From Aradus depressus (Eukaryota > Arthropoda > Insecta > Hemiptera > Aradidae), in the NCBI GenBank assembly GCA_963662175.1, contig OY759216.1, forward strand, positions 54,329,087 through 54,393,086: 64,000 bases of DNA, given 5' to 3'. This document shows positions 12,701 to 21,388 of this stretch, one piece after another; position 1 is the first letter of the stretch; each line of letters starts with the position of its first letter. The notes under the pieces are model-generated. The model did no database searches, was not told the origin of the DNA, and saw only the letters and a list, made by a program, of their open reading frames with translations. Position numbers and translations under genes: made by a program.

Positions 12701-14673
12701 TGTTTTTACACCTGCAGTGTTTCCATTTTACTTTTTTTTTTCGTCTTAAGAACATACATTAGCCAATTCTGTGGTGCGCTCTCTGAATATCGTACTGGCT
12801 TACTCCTAAACGGTTGCTTCTTCCAAAAAAAATATAATATAATTTTTTTTTTGTAGAGAATTGTATGCTCTGTAATTTTGATTGGAACACATGAAATGAA
12901 ATGAAAAATAATCTTTATTCTGGGACATACGTCCCCTCGTAAGAGTCAACATAAGAAAAAAACAAAACGTTACAAGTATCTGCCAATTGAGACAGAATAA
13001 AGAAAAAAGAAAATAGGTCTCTAAGAAATAAAAGGAATATTAAATGTTAATGATTAAAACAATGACAATAAAGTAGTGAAAAAGAAAAAAACAAAGTAAG
13101 AAAAACTAATGTGTGAGTGACATAAAACAATGACAATAAAGTAGTGAAAAAGAAAAAAACAAAGTAAGAAAAACTAATGTGTGAGTGACATAAAACAATG
13201 ACAATAAAGTAGTGAAAAAGAAAAAAACAAAGTAAGAAAAACTAATGTGTGAGTGACATAAAACAATGACAATAAAGTAGTGAAAAAGAAAAAAACAAAG
13301 TAAGAAAAACTAATGTGTGAGTGACATAAAACAATGACAATAAAGTAGTGAAAAAGAAAAAAACAAAGTAAGAAAAACTAATGTGTGAGTGACATAAAAC
13401 AATGACAATAAAGTAGTGAAAAAGAAAAAAACAAAGTAAGAAAAACTAATGTGTGAGTGACATAAAACAATGACAATAAAGTAGTGAAAAAGAAAAAAAC
13501 AAAGTAAGAAAAACTAATGTGTGAGTGACATAAAACAATGACAATAAAGTAGTGAAAAAGAAAAAAACAAAGTAAGAAAAACTAATGTGTGAGTGACATA
13601 AAACAATGACAATAAAGTAGTGAAAAAGAAAAAAACAAAGTAAGAAAAACTAATGTGTGAGTGACATAAAACAATGACAATAAAGTAGTGAAAAAGAAAA
13701 AAACAAAGTAAGAAAAACTAATGTGTGAGTGACATAAAACAATGACAATAAAGTAGTGAAAAAGAAAAAAACAAAGTAAGAAAAACTAATGTGTGAGTGA
13801 CATAAAACAATGACAATAAAGTAGTGAAAAAGAAAAAAACAAAGTAAGAAAAACTAATGTGTGAGTGACATAAAACAATGACAATAAAGTAGTGAAAAAG
13901 AAAAAAACAAAGTAAGAAAAACTAATGTGTGAGTGACATAAAACAATGACAATAAAGTAGTGAAAAAGAAAAAAACAAAGTAAGAAAAACTAATGTGTGA
14001 GTGACATAAAACAATGACAATAAAGTAGTGAAAAAGAAAAAAACAAAGTAAGAAAAACTAATGTGTGAGTGACATAAAACAATGACAATAAAGTAGTGAA
14101 AAAGAAAAAAACAAAGTAAGAAAAACTAATGTGTGAGTGACATCGATACTCACGAGAATTGATGTGTCTGAGAATTAATCTGCTTCAGTTTTAAAAAGTT
14201 GCTGTCCTGCATAATTTTGATTTAAATTTGTTTTATAATGTTACAATAAGAAAAGTAGTATGAGGAATTAAACTTTCAAATTTATTGTTCTTCAATTTCT
14301 TTTATACATGAAATTATAGGTTTGTGATATCTATAATAAGATATATACAACTGTGATTGTAGTGTCTCTAAATACCGCGAGAATACAGCGTTGATGGTAG
14401 TTTTCGAATTTGTGGTTGAAATGCTTCGATTTGTATTCATTTGTAGATTAAGTTTGTCATTTAAAAACGAAATAAGCTGTTGCTAGGCACAACTAAACGA
14501 TGTGGGTCTGTGTTGCAGGTACGTCCAACTGGTCTGGAGACTACTTCAACTACACTGGAGGTATTGGTTTCATAGTGTCCGGCTCCAACGGTCTGCGGCT
14601 CCAGCTGGAAGAGGTCTTCCTCAGAGACTGGAACTCCGACTTTGCCTACCCCCTCCCCAAGGGGGGCTACTGA
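567..14673 (+). CDS. PLD3/PLD4-like phospholipase D family protein, 8 exons, 5' partial
   Basis: Exons 567-774, 2148-2282, 4695-4886, 6144-6275, 8364-8503, 9640-9805, 11690-11789 and 14519-14673 (stop TGA) join in phase with GT-AG borders, giving about 408 residues. Seen: two HKD motifs, HTKLILVD in exon 3 and HNKYMVTD in exon 7, each followed by the family's GSANMDW or GTSNWSG block; the FYWTL block in exon 1; and several N-glycosylation sequons (NGS, NHS, NCS, NGT, NYT), which fit a lumenal protein. Known of the family: PLD3 and PLD4 are type II membrane proteins of ER and lysosome that act as 5'-3' single-strand nucleic acid exonucleases, with reported roles in lysosomal phospholipid synthesis. 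The N-terminal tail and membrane anchor are missing; the first exon starts mid-codon at an AG, so upstream exons lie outside the window or were not recognised. All catalytic residues are present, so the gene is probably functional. Assignment to PLD3 rather than PLD4 is not possible. Confidence 0.93.
941..1010 (+). repeat. Fragment of the CAGTGGGAAGAC repeat (Penelope-type end)
   Basis: Shares ACAGTGGGAAGACAACATC and the following TTTATTTCTATGAGAAATC with copies at 9041-9245 and 54840-54945. The latter two also contain the CACTGATGATGACGCTG hammerhead-like motif. Confidence 0.6.
1229..1464 (-). mobile_element. tRNA-derived SINE copy, internally deleted
   Basis: Read on the minus strand it starts with a tRNA-like head (TAGCTCAGTGGTATGCGTGC box A region, GGTTCGA-type box B) and ends in the family tail GCCCGGGCATGAGTCA. 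The middle of the body is deleted. It lies in the first PLD intron of the window. Confidence 0.85.
1831..1904 (+). pseudogene. Partial duplicate of PLD3-like exon B
   Basis: 74 bp match 2179-2252 with about 6 differences, on the same strand and in the same intron. An open frame (1806-1985) runs through it and retains LKLKIVQS and KGFPDL, but the exon start ([12 protein letters not shown]) is absent and no good donor follows in frame. A CTGACAG sits just before the homology and could act as an acceptor. Most likely a decayed exon duplication; a cassette exon is the alternative. Confidence 0.7.
2148..2282 (+). CDS. PLD3-like exon B
   Basis: Bounded by TTTTACAG and GAA|GTAAGT; 45 codons in phase 0. 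It encodes the GLDIF...[19 protein letters not shown] segment (helix then strand before the first HKD motif). A partial second copy of this exon lies about 350 bp upstream. Confidence 0.9.
3535..3870. repeat. GGGGAAGT-family interspersed repeat fragments
   Basis: Carries the family's signature AATCGGTCAGAAATTCGATG and, in opposite orientation, the TTCCCCAGCACTAATTAA end. Pieces of this family recur across the whole window. Confidence 0.7.
4695..4886 (+). CDS. PLD3-like exon C, first HKD motif
   Basis: 64 codons between acceptor TTGGAAG and donor GAT|GTGAGT. It contains [11 protein letters not shown], the first H-x-K-x4-D catalytic motif, then [18 protein letters not shown] and ANCSC, all diagnostic of the PLD3/4 group. 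Confidence 0.95.
6144..6275 (+). CDS. PLD3-like exon D
   Basis: 44 codons between TTTTTCCAG and GCT|GTAAGT. It encodes VYWML...IPDQWPED...[12 protein letters not shown], the inter-lobe region, with one glycosylation sequon (NGT). Confidence 0.9.
6708..7043 (-). mobile_element. tRNA-derived SINE, near full length
   Basis: Minus-strand copy with head, body and tail. Several substitutions in the head and body mark it as an old copy. Lies in the intron between PLD exons D and E. Confidence 0.9.
7141..7172 (+). ncRNA. Hammerhead ribozyme-like core
   Basis: Reads TTGATGA, then a GGC-GAAA-GCC stem-loop, then GAAAC. This matches the short hammerhead layout (CUGANGA, stem II, GAAA) known from Penelope-like element terminal repeats, with one core change (C to U) and one extra base before stem II. 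Probably inactive. Confidence 0.35.
7300..7935 (-). mobile_element. Penelope-like element remnant
   Basis: A repeat with hammerhead-like CTGAAGA...GAA cores occurs at 7327-7358 (minus) and 7869-7898 (plus), flanked by copies of the sequence ATTTTGTGAAATAGAC, and encloses a degraded GIY-YIG coding segment on the minus strand. A related piece is at 18950-19135. This fits a rearranged Penelope-like element: such elements have inverted or direct terminal repeats with hammerheads and a GIY-YIG endonuclease. No reverse transcriptase domain was seen. Confidence 0.65.
7612..7846 (-). pseudogene. GIY-YIG endonuclease fragment of a Penelope-like element
   Basis: The minus strand reads [19 protein letters not shown], then [20 protein letters not shown], then QFKNRVKEH, and stops after about 75 codons. 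GVY...YVS stands for the GIY-YIG motif. The CxxC pair between the two halves and the QTGR...R..EH pattern are typical of the endonuclease domain of Penelope-like elements, which nicks target DNA for insertion. The upstream frame is broken (TAG before WVGSR) and no reverse transcriptase sequence is adjacent, so this is a dead fragment. Confidence 0.8.
8364..8503 (+). CDS. PLD3-like exon E
   Basis: Starts after GTTTCAG and ends GC|GTAAGT (phase 2). It encodes [14 protein letters not shown] followed by [14 protein letters not shown], the strand that opens the second catalytic half. Confidence 0.92.
8640..8755 (+). repeat. Possible LINE 3' end
   Basis: CTTCGGCATGTCTTCTTGC and GGAAGCTAAGTGCTAAG are followed by GTGAAAAAATAAATAAATAA, a simple A-rich tail typical of 5'-truncated non-LTR retroelements. 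No coding sequence remains. Confidence 0.5.
9041..9245 (+). repeat. CAGTGGGAAGAC repeat with degenerate hammerhead-like motif
   Basis: Bounded by inverted pieces GTCTTCCCACTGTTTTATTT and AAATAAAACAGTGGGAAGAC. Inside is CACTGATGATGACGCTGTTG, but the GAAA of the core has become TAAA, so a ribozyme here would be dead. Confidence 0.6.
9640..9805 (+). CDS. PLD3-like exon F
   Basis: Completes the codon split by the previous exon and ends GTC|GTAAGT. It encodes [14 protein letters not shown] and [13 protein letters not shown], conserved in the PLD3/4 group. Confidence 0.92.
9908..10139 (-). mobile_element. tRNA-derived SINE, 3'-truncated and diverged
   Basis: Retains the body (GAGTACCTGACATCGTAC, CATCGCTTAACGTCC on the plus strand) and the head with the box B region; the tail is lost. 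Confidence 0.8.
10770..11010 (+). mobile_element. tRNA-derived SINE, head mostly lost
   Basis: Plus-strand copy starting near the box B region, with the full body (GCCGTCCTTCGGATGGGATG, GTACGATGTCAGGTACTCGT) and tail GGGCATGAGTCACAATAACT. Confidence 0.85.
11340..11470. repeat. GGGGAAGT-family repeat fragment
   Basis: Contains ACATCGAATTTCTGACCGAT and the CATCTATACTTCGTTGAGCT hairpin-end region of the family. Confidence 0.65.
11690..11789 (+). CDS. PLD3-like exon G, second HKD motif
   Basis: Starts after TTTTTGCAG and ends ATTG|GTCAGT. It encodes KLFVVPS...[15 protein letters not shown], the second complete H-x-K-x4-D motif. Confidence 0.95.
12395..12430 (+). ncRNA. Hammerhead ribozyme-like motif
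   Basis: CTGATGA (12398-12404), then a perfect 6-bp stem GAACGC/GCGTTC with a TTCT loop, then GAAA (12422-12425). The core residues are intact; one unpaired T precedes the stem, as in other short motifs of this window. A second GCGTTCGAAATGC copy follows about 20 bp later. It lies in the last-but-one PLD intron. The motif match is clear; catalytic activity is unproven. Confidence 0.4.
13056..14143. repeat. 68-bp minisatellite, 16 copies
   Basis: A 68-bp unit beginning AAAACAATGACAATAAAGTA and ending GTGTGAGTGACAT repeats 16 times over 1088 bp with no difference seen between units. Purine-rich on this strand. It lies in the last intron of the PLD3-like gene. Perfect identity suggests very recent expansion or homogenisation; assembly collapse or expansion is also possible. 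Confidence 0.97.
14519..14673 (+). CDS. PLD3-like terminal exon
   Basis: Starts after GTTGCAG and encodes [15 protein letters not shown], then [13 protein letters not shown], ending in a short PLPKGGY tail and TGA at 14671-14673. The preceding intron contains the 68-bp minisatellite. Confidence 0.95.
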
Positions 14674-14973
14674 TTCGCCTACTACTTACTTAATTGAACA
14701 ATTATTGTATCAATAATTCAATTATTGTACTTTTAATTCTACTGTTTTGTATTGTACTACACATATTGTAAACTGAAAATATCGGTAGATTTGAGTAGTG
14801 ACAAGTGATTTGAAGATTTGGACAATATATTTTTTTTATTATTGTATATATTTGTTTTCAATTTATTCAGAGCGCTCAGAGATCGGGATTTTCGGGATAT
14901 AAAGTGTTTGACTTCAACACTTTTATTTCCATAAAGTTTCCTGTTAATGCTATTTCCACTTCATATTTATTTA
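14674..14973 (+). other. Presumed 3' UTR / flank of the PLD3-like gene
   Basis: AT-rich sequence after the stop codon. No canonical AATAAA signal was seen close to the stop, so the transcript end is not placed. Confidence 0.3.
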
Positions 14974-15486
14974 TAGTCCGGTCAAAATAGACATTCAAGG
15001 CTACATTAATTCGCACCCAGCTAAAAATTGGCATGGATATTGGGGACCCTATTACACACAATTTGTCAATTATCCACATCAATCCAACGTGTGGAAAAAA
15101 ATTTATTCAAGGTCAAATGTTACAAAAATCGGTTTTTTGAGTTTTCCAGCTAAACGGAAAGTTTTATTATAAAAATAGGTGAGACAAAAATTATTCATCA
15201 TGCAATTATCTATAAAAATTGTTCATACACTTTTTTTCCTAAGAATCACCATTTCGGAGATATAGCGATGCAAAATGTTGAAAAAGTTGTGTTACTCATA
15301 ATATGCACACGTTTCCGCGCCACCCGTGAGGTAGTGTACATGGCCCGTTTTTTTTTACGTGGTTTCCCCGGTAGGCCTATTCCACGATCTATTGTGGTTC
15401 TGTTGAGTTAAAAGCTATTGTATTAAATTGAAAATGGTACTATTGTAATGACAAGAGCGGTGTAAGTAATGAGTAATTCGAGAAAA

Positions 15487-15978
15487 TTATTCGTCTGATT
15501 GATACTCTTCTAATGGAACATAATCCATATTGTCTTGTTCTTCTTCTTCTCCTTCTTCTTCCTGCTGGGTACAAATAAATTGTTCAAAGAGCGATGCATC
15601 AGATGTCTCCTCGCATATATCGTAAGAATCCTCTTCTACTGGCGATTGAACATTGGAGAACGATTGGCCTCGACAACTGATACATGCTAATGAACATAAC
15701 AACCCAACTTTTTTACAGCCGCATTTAGCATTACACCCCGTTTTGCAATTGCAAAAAATTGAATTGAGGAGTTTTTCCGGTGCAGGAGGGAGTAAAGTCT
15801 TAACTGGTTCCAATATATTGTCAATTAACTTCCAACCCCAGTCTTCTGGGTTTAGTTTATTACCGAGCCATACTTGAACTTGATAATATACCCGAAATAG
15901 ATGTTGCTGAGCAGAAGCAGAGGTTGGAGGAAGACAAGCTAATTGTACTTGTTGTTTTTTTATGCGTATTTTTAGCAA
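15487..15978 (-). CDS. Transposon ORF, C-terminal TSO1/CXC-like cysteine-rich domain
   Basis: 163 codons. Residues 10-50 read VQLACLPPTSASAQQHLFRV...EDWGW, a conserved lead-in. Residues 76-103 hold nine cysteines (CNCKTGCNAKCGCKK then C-x3-C-x2-C), resembling one half of a Tesmin/TSO1 CXC zinc domain, which in other proteins binds DNA. The tail is acidic (EEEGEEEEQ). The open frame begins exactly where the 266-codon ORF ends, and the central catalytic part expected between them is absent, so a deletion plus frameshift is the simplest explanation. Function as the C-terminus of a transposase is inferred from the inverted repeats around it. Confidence 0.7.
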   Translation of the reverse strand: MLKIRIKKQQVQLACLPPTSASAQQHLFRVYYQVQVWLGNKLNPEDWGWKLIDNILEPVKTLLPPAPEKLLNSIFCNCKTGCNAKCGCKKVGLLCSLACISCRGQSFSNVQSPVEEDSYDICEETSDASLFEQFICTQQEEEGEEEEQDNMDYVPLEEYQSDE

Positions 15979-16772
15979 AAGATAAGTATCGAAATCGCTC
16001 CTGACTTTTCTGTTATAATAATTTTATCGCCATACTTCAACTTTAATCGTAATTTAATGGTTCTATTATCTAACGAATTTTTGCAAATATTTTGTAATTC
16101 GTCTAATGTAAATTGACAATCATCACTATTTTCGATGTGTGCAAATATTTCTTCCATTGCAAGATTCGTAGTTTCAGATTGAGGACGACCGGCTTGACCT
16201 CCCGTAGTCGGTCTCAAGAAGGCATTATGACAGTCTTTATGATATTTAGCTTCGGCAGCAACTAAATCATGTTCAAACTGAATTCGAGTAATAACAGCTT
16301 TTGCTACATTATCAGAACGAGTCTGGGCTATATTCAGGATTGTTTCTTTGAATGAAAGTGTTGATACATGAAAAATTTTACGCCGATACTTCAGTGCTTT
16401 TCTGTTTTCTAACTCTTCATTCAATTCATTGCCACAAAATAAGCAACACTTTTTAAAACAAAAAAATGATTCACTTACGCGTGCTCTAGTACGAGGTGGA
16501 CTTATTTTTGATGTACCAGCTTGTTCTTCTTCCTGTTTTCTTTTAAATGCAGCGATTGTACCCTTCCGAGTGTAGTTTTTTCGACACTGCACATGAACTG
16601 TCACAGAAGTCTGGTCTTTCAGGTATTCCGAAAATTCATCACCTCTTTCAATACTTGCATCAATTAACGTCTTTAGGCCACGATCAACAGTAACTGTTTC
16701 GCTTTCGGCCAAATGTTTGTTACAAATAAAGCAAAATTGCGACATTTCTATTACAAACACAAAACTGCACAA
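15972..16772 (-). CDS. Transposon ORF, N-terminal double zinc-binding module
   Basis: 266 codons; the likely true start is the second Met (residue 10, MSQFCFIC). Two C-x2-C ... H-x2-C units are visible: CFIC (14-17) with HVQC (60-63), and CLFC (110-113) with YHKDC (177-181), separated by a basic, S/T/P-rich linker. This layout occurs at the N-terminus of large, repetitive, uncharacterised arthropod proteins and probably binds DNA. The ORF ends just after KYGDKIIITEKSG, where the longer proteins continue, and overlaps the next ORF by 7 bp in another frame. I read it as the front part of an internally deleted transposase-like protein, not a complete gene. Confidence 0.7.
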   Translation of the reverse strand: MCSFVFVIEMSQFCFICNKHLAESETVTVDRGLKTLIDASIERGDEFSEYLKDQTSVTVHVQCRKNYTRKGTIAAFKRKQEEEQAGTSKISPPRTRARVSESFFCFKKCCLFCGNELNEELENRKALKYRRKIFHVSTLSFKETILNIAQTRSDNVAKAVITRIQFEHDLVAAEAKYHKDCHNAFLRPTTGGQAGRPQSETTNLAMEEIFAHIENSDDCQFTLDELQNICKNSLDNRTIKLRLKLKYGDKIIITEKSGAISILIFC

Positions 16773-17473
16773 ATTATCTTTGGAAATATAAGCAATAACT
16801 ACGTGCTCTTACTACGAAGGAATGCTTGAGACTAATACTATTCTACCTAGTTAGGCCCTTGAAAAAGGAGCAGGTATACGAGCGTCGCCACGCGGACAAT
16901 TGAATAGCAGACAGATGTTGCTCAAGGCCGTTCAGTCATATAAAATGAGGGACTGGGTTCTTTTTCGAGTTTATATTCTTACATACACGAAAACTAATAT
17001 TTTTACTTATATTATCGTTCTGTAACGTTTAAAACGGTAATTGACAAACATATTATGAGTAACACAACTTTTTCAACATTTTGCATCGCTATATCTCCGA
17101 AATGGTGATTCTTAGGAAAAAAAGTGTATGAACAATTTTTATAGATAATTGCATGATGAATAATTTTTGTCTCACCTATTTTTATAATAAAACTTACCGT
17201 TTAGCTGGAAAACTCAAAAAACCGATTTTTGCAACATTTGACCTTGAATAAATTTTTTTCCACACGTTGGATTGATGTGGATAATTGACAAATTGTGCGT
17301 AATAGGGTCCCCAATATCCATGCCAATTTTTAGCTGGGTGCGAATTAATGTAGCCTTACCCCTATTTTTTGAGCTAATTTGACCGGACTATTAATTCATT
17401 TTTTGGAAGATTTGGGCTTGAAAACTTTTGAAATTTCTTGCCTTAGATGGATATACTGGGTGGGATCGTGTGT

Positions 17474-17720
17474 GCACCTAGGGACCTAAGCATGTAATGC
17501 TCTTATCTTTCCCTGATAGCTATTTTCTGGGATTTCTAAATTTTGTCTATCGAAGTATAATTATGGTAAGTTTCTTTAAGGAGTATCTTACGTCGCACAG
17601 ACTTGGGACCGCCAATCGACGTCTTAACTTTTTTTTCCCTTTAAGTACAGCCGGGTTTGAATCCGCGATCTTGAGCACTCTAGGCAAGCAGGCTATATCT
17701 GTGCTTCCCGCGCCCTTTAA
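17474..17720 (-). mobile_element. Diverged SINE copy with alternative tail
   Basis: On the plus strand it begins with CACCTAGGGACCTAAGCAT (an end unlike the usual GACTCATGCCCGGGC) and finishes in a recognisable tRNA-like head (GGGTTTGAATCCGCGATC). Confidence 0.6.
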
Positions 17721-18949
17721 TTCTTGCCTTACTTTTCTGGGTATCCTATTTATATCCTGTCTATTCAGGATTTAATTTGATTATTGTCGAACAGAACATC
17801 AAATCATTCATTAAGAATATCTTTATATTGGAATTGAGTCTAAAGAGTATCCAACTTGTCCGAGGTTTCAGGTTCGAATCTCAGAAAGTGAGTTGGTGCG
17901 GTCTTTAGCTGATCCGTGCAATGGAGGTTATCATTGATATATGTTTAGTTTCTTTGCTTGTATTTTTTTTTCTTGTAAGAATTTTAATATTTTTGTCCTC
18001 ATAATTCTTGAAATGTATAGTTTTTTGTTTTTTTTTGTAACAGTCATTGGCTATTTAGAAAATTTAAATAACAATAATCTTCGCCTATTTCTAATTTTCA
18101 CTTTTCACTATTCGAGGAATACTGGACCTCGGTCAATTCTTTAGACCAGGGTTGGCAACCCGCCTCCCGTGAAGGAACTGAAAAATGATATCTTTCAAAA
18201 AAAAGTGGGTATATTGAGTGTTGCCATGTGAGGAGGTTGGATATAAACTAATGGATTCGATAAATGAAATAGTATTGTAATTTATACATACATATCTTAG
18301 TGGTCATTTTGCTTATTTCAATACGCGGTCCCCGCTTGAAAATTGGAGGCTTAGGGTATAATGAGGTGCACAAAAGCTGCCGAACCCTGTGGTTTTGACC
18401 GATGTCGAGGAAAGGGTCAATATACATATATATATACATCACCCTCTTTTGTACAACGGACATAACGTAAAAATTAATACAACGAAATAAACTTTATATC
18501 TTTATTATGTCGCAATAATTACTAATTTATTCACTGTCGGTTATTCCACTTCCGTAAAAACATAGTGGAATGAGAATTGAGAATCATTCGCGAAAAATAT
18601 AATTGTGTCGTCACTTTCCGAAGAATAAACTTTCCTGGTAAATAATTATATTCCAATTTCTCTTTGTTTTAGTGATGTTACGAGTCGAATATTTTGTTAA
18701 CTGATTACCTCTATATTTTTAGATAGTTATAATTTGAGCCCAACTCGAATTGATCAGCTGATTTTTTATCGGTAAGAGTAAGTTACATAAATGAAAAAAG
18801 TATTTTGTACATTTGGATGTATTAGAGGAATTAAAAATATCAAAAAACAATTGTACACAACATAACCTATGTCGCTTTTATACTTTTAACACAATAAAAA
18901 CTTAACTATTGAATATTGATACTTAACCTTTTTGCAGAGATATTGCGAA

Positions 18950-19135
18950 ACAGTAAAAAATATAAAGAAAAACGTATGTTTTTTAAAAATAATATCTATT
19001 TCACAAAATATGTAAACTATAGCCACGACTTAACAAATACTGTATTTGTTAAGTCGTCGCTGAAGGTGGTAGCAATACCGAAAGTAGTCCCACATATTTT
19101 ATGAAATAGACAATATTTTTAAAAAACATACGTTT
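18950..19135 (+). repeat. Penelope-type terminal repeat piece with hammerhead-like core
   Basis: Contains a perfect hairpin (CGACTTAACAAATAC and its complement, about 19024-19055), then CTGAAGG, a GGTA-GCAA-TACC stem-loop and GAAAG (19060-19084). The final A of CUGANGA is G here. Flanked by inverted copies of ACATACGTTTTTCTTTATA. Related to 7300-7420 and 7860-7935. Confidence 0.55.
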
Positions 19136-21388
19136 TTCTTTATATTTTTTGATTGAATTTTAGTTACAAGGGGATAAAGTAGAGCATAAGGCCTTTCATA
19201 TTCAGACGTGGCCTTTCATATTATATCGCGGGTAAGATCACATGCGTATGTAATCGGGACGTACAGTCATATATGTATATAGATATATCTTTTATTTATA
19301 CGTTTAATTTTATATTTGTGTGTGATGATTTACAAATTGTTGACTGACCACTTTGCCTTTTCTAAGAGTTTATACTCATGTAATATTTCGGTACTTTAAG
19401 CACATTTTGAACAAAATTGTTTGGAATCATAAGTTTTTCTTCTGTATTATACGAATTCATACGTAAGTACTTATATTATTTTGGATATATGACCAAAAAA
19501 ACTACATCCACTGAAGCCAAGCTCAAAATCTAATATTGATCAGTATTTCAATGTTTTATTCGGGGAGGGAGATTTTTTATGGATAATTGTTTATTTTCAT
19601 TAAAAGTTTGTAGTACATTTTAATTTTTTCTTAAATTATGATTGGCAATAAGCTTTCAAAAAGCTGTAATCATGAGGAGTAAGTGTCGTCAGGTCCCTTT
19701 TGTGAGAGGTTCAATGTAGAAATTGGTCTTTCAAATTTTACCAATTGACTATTTATGGGAATGCCTATTCTGTAACATAAATGAAATACACTTATAGTGA
19801 AAATAATTTACCTCAACGCTACCACTTAAGAAGTTAATTAGAATATTGTGTAATTTGAAAAAACATCTGATATTTGTAAGATTTGTAAACTCAATCGGTA
19901 CTTTAATAATATTAAAATTAATATATTACGTATTTACACAGAATGAGCTGAGACTCGAAATGTTCTCATAAATAGAGATTTCTGCATTCATTCTTTTATA
20001 AAACCATTATTTTTCTCTTAGTGATACTGGCTTTTTGTAAGCTTATTAGCAATCGTTTAAGAAAAATATATCATTTACAACAAACGTTTAAAAAAAATTT
20101 AACAATTATTAGCTAAAGATGTCTTCCTTTCCTTCATCTCCAAGTTCTTTTTGTTTTTGGTTGTTCCTTTTATCGAAGGCAAAGCAATAAAATAAATCTT
20201 GAAATCCAAAAAAAAAAATGAAAAGTGACAATTGGAAACTGTTTGTTCTCTTCATTGATGTCGTATTATCTTTGTAATGAAATGATATTTTCGTATTTTA
20301 TATATTTTTTAAAATGCTATTTAATGGATCTCCACAGTTTGTAATTTGGTAAGATTATCATGCTTTCAGTCTTCAAATGATGCATTTTAAAATGCACGTT
20401 TTAATGAAATTGAACACCATTAAAGACGCTATAGGTTTTATTATGAATGATTACTTTTTGTATTTCTTGTTGACTATTCAATTTTTAACCAAACATTTTT
20501 GTTTTAATTGCAATTTTCTGACATTATTAGTTATTTTATCTCATTTAGTCGTATAATTGTTTTCCTGTTATGTATGGAAGCATCAAAATGAACAGTATTT
20601 GATAGTTTAGTTACGAAATTCAAGGGTTTTCCTGTTGTGTTTATATTATGTATAAGACAATTTTATTTTCATTATTATATTTTATATTGTTGATTTTCTT
20701 AAAATGTGTTCACGGAAGCGGTTTAAAGCTTCATGAATTTACATGCGGAATATTATTACAGTATTATTTTGTTTTTCAAGTACCATAATTATCACTATGT
20801 TCCTTTAACTTCATCTGGTAAATGCACAAAACTATTCCTGCTTTATATCTATTTTTAATAACGTTTTAAATGAACTAATGAATAATATATCATTTTTATT
20901 TATTCGTATTTATTTATTTATTGTTCCTCCTAAACATGACCCCTTACCGTGGAGAAAATTTCACTCAGCAGTAAGTAATCTTGAATATCGCTCCAGTTGA
21001 AACTTCGAATTTCATCTTAGGCTCTGTAAGTATACCTTTCGGAGTATAATTTCCTCCAAATACTACCCTTCGCTTAATTTTATCTGAACAACTCAGAAAA
21101 GTGGGCCAGTGTAAAGCCAAAAGTTTTAGAAAATTACATTCTCATTTAGTCCGAAGGAGGAAGGAGTTTGATGAACCAATAATTGAGCTTCAGGATAAAG
21201 ATAGAGCCGCATTTAAAATAACTGGATTGAGATCCTTGCACTATGACTGTGACAAATTGAAATGTATAAAAAAATCTTTCTAAAGAGGTGCAAAATGGAT
21301 TTTTTTTTTTTTTTTGGAATACCGTATTAAGTACACTTAATGAACCGGCCTATTTCTAATGTAAATAAAAGTGAAAAGGAAAAAGGTG
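19136..21388. other. AT-rich intergenic stretch, nothing recognised
   Basis: Low-complexity AT-rich DNA. The small ORF at 21101-21283 has no recognisable domain. Confidence 0.5.

Larger units (their letters stand above)
14974..17390 (-). mobile_element. 2.4 kb DNA transposon with long inverted repeats and CXC-domain ORF
   Basis: Terminal inverted repeats of about 332 bp (14974-15305) and 342 bp (17049-17390) start TAGTCCGGTCAAA and are highly similar. The flanks are TTA on both sides (14971-14973 and 17391-17393), so a 3-bp TTA duplication is likely. Between them lie two overlapping minus-strand ORFs (see entries). The superfamily is not clear: a TTA duplication would fit PIF/Harbinger-like elements, but the ends do not look typical and no DDE triad remains. 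It sits between the convergent PLD3-like and Arrowhead genes. Confidence 0.85.

Noticed and set aside
13056..14143. CRISPR-like regular array
   Set aside because: There are no unique spacers; the entire 68-bp unit repeats, and the genome is eukaryotic.
15653..15877. Plus-strand ORF inside the transposon
   Set aside because: Shadow of the CXC-domain ORF on the other strand.
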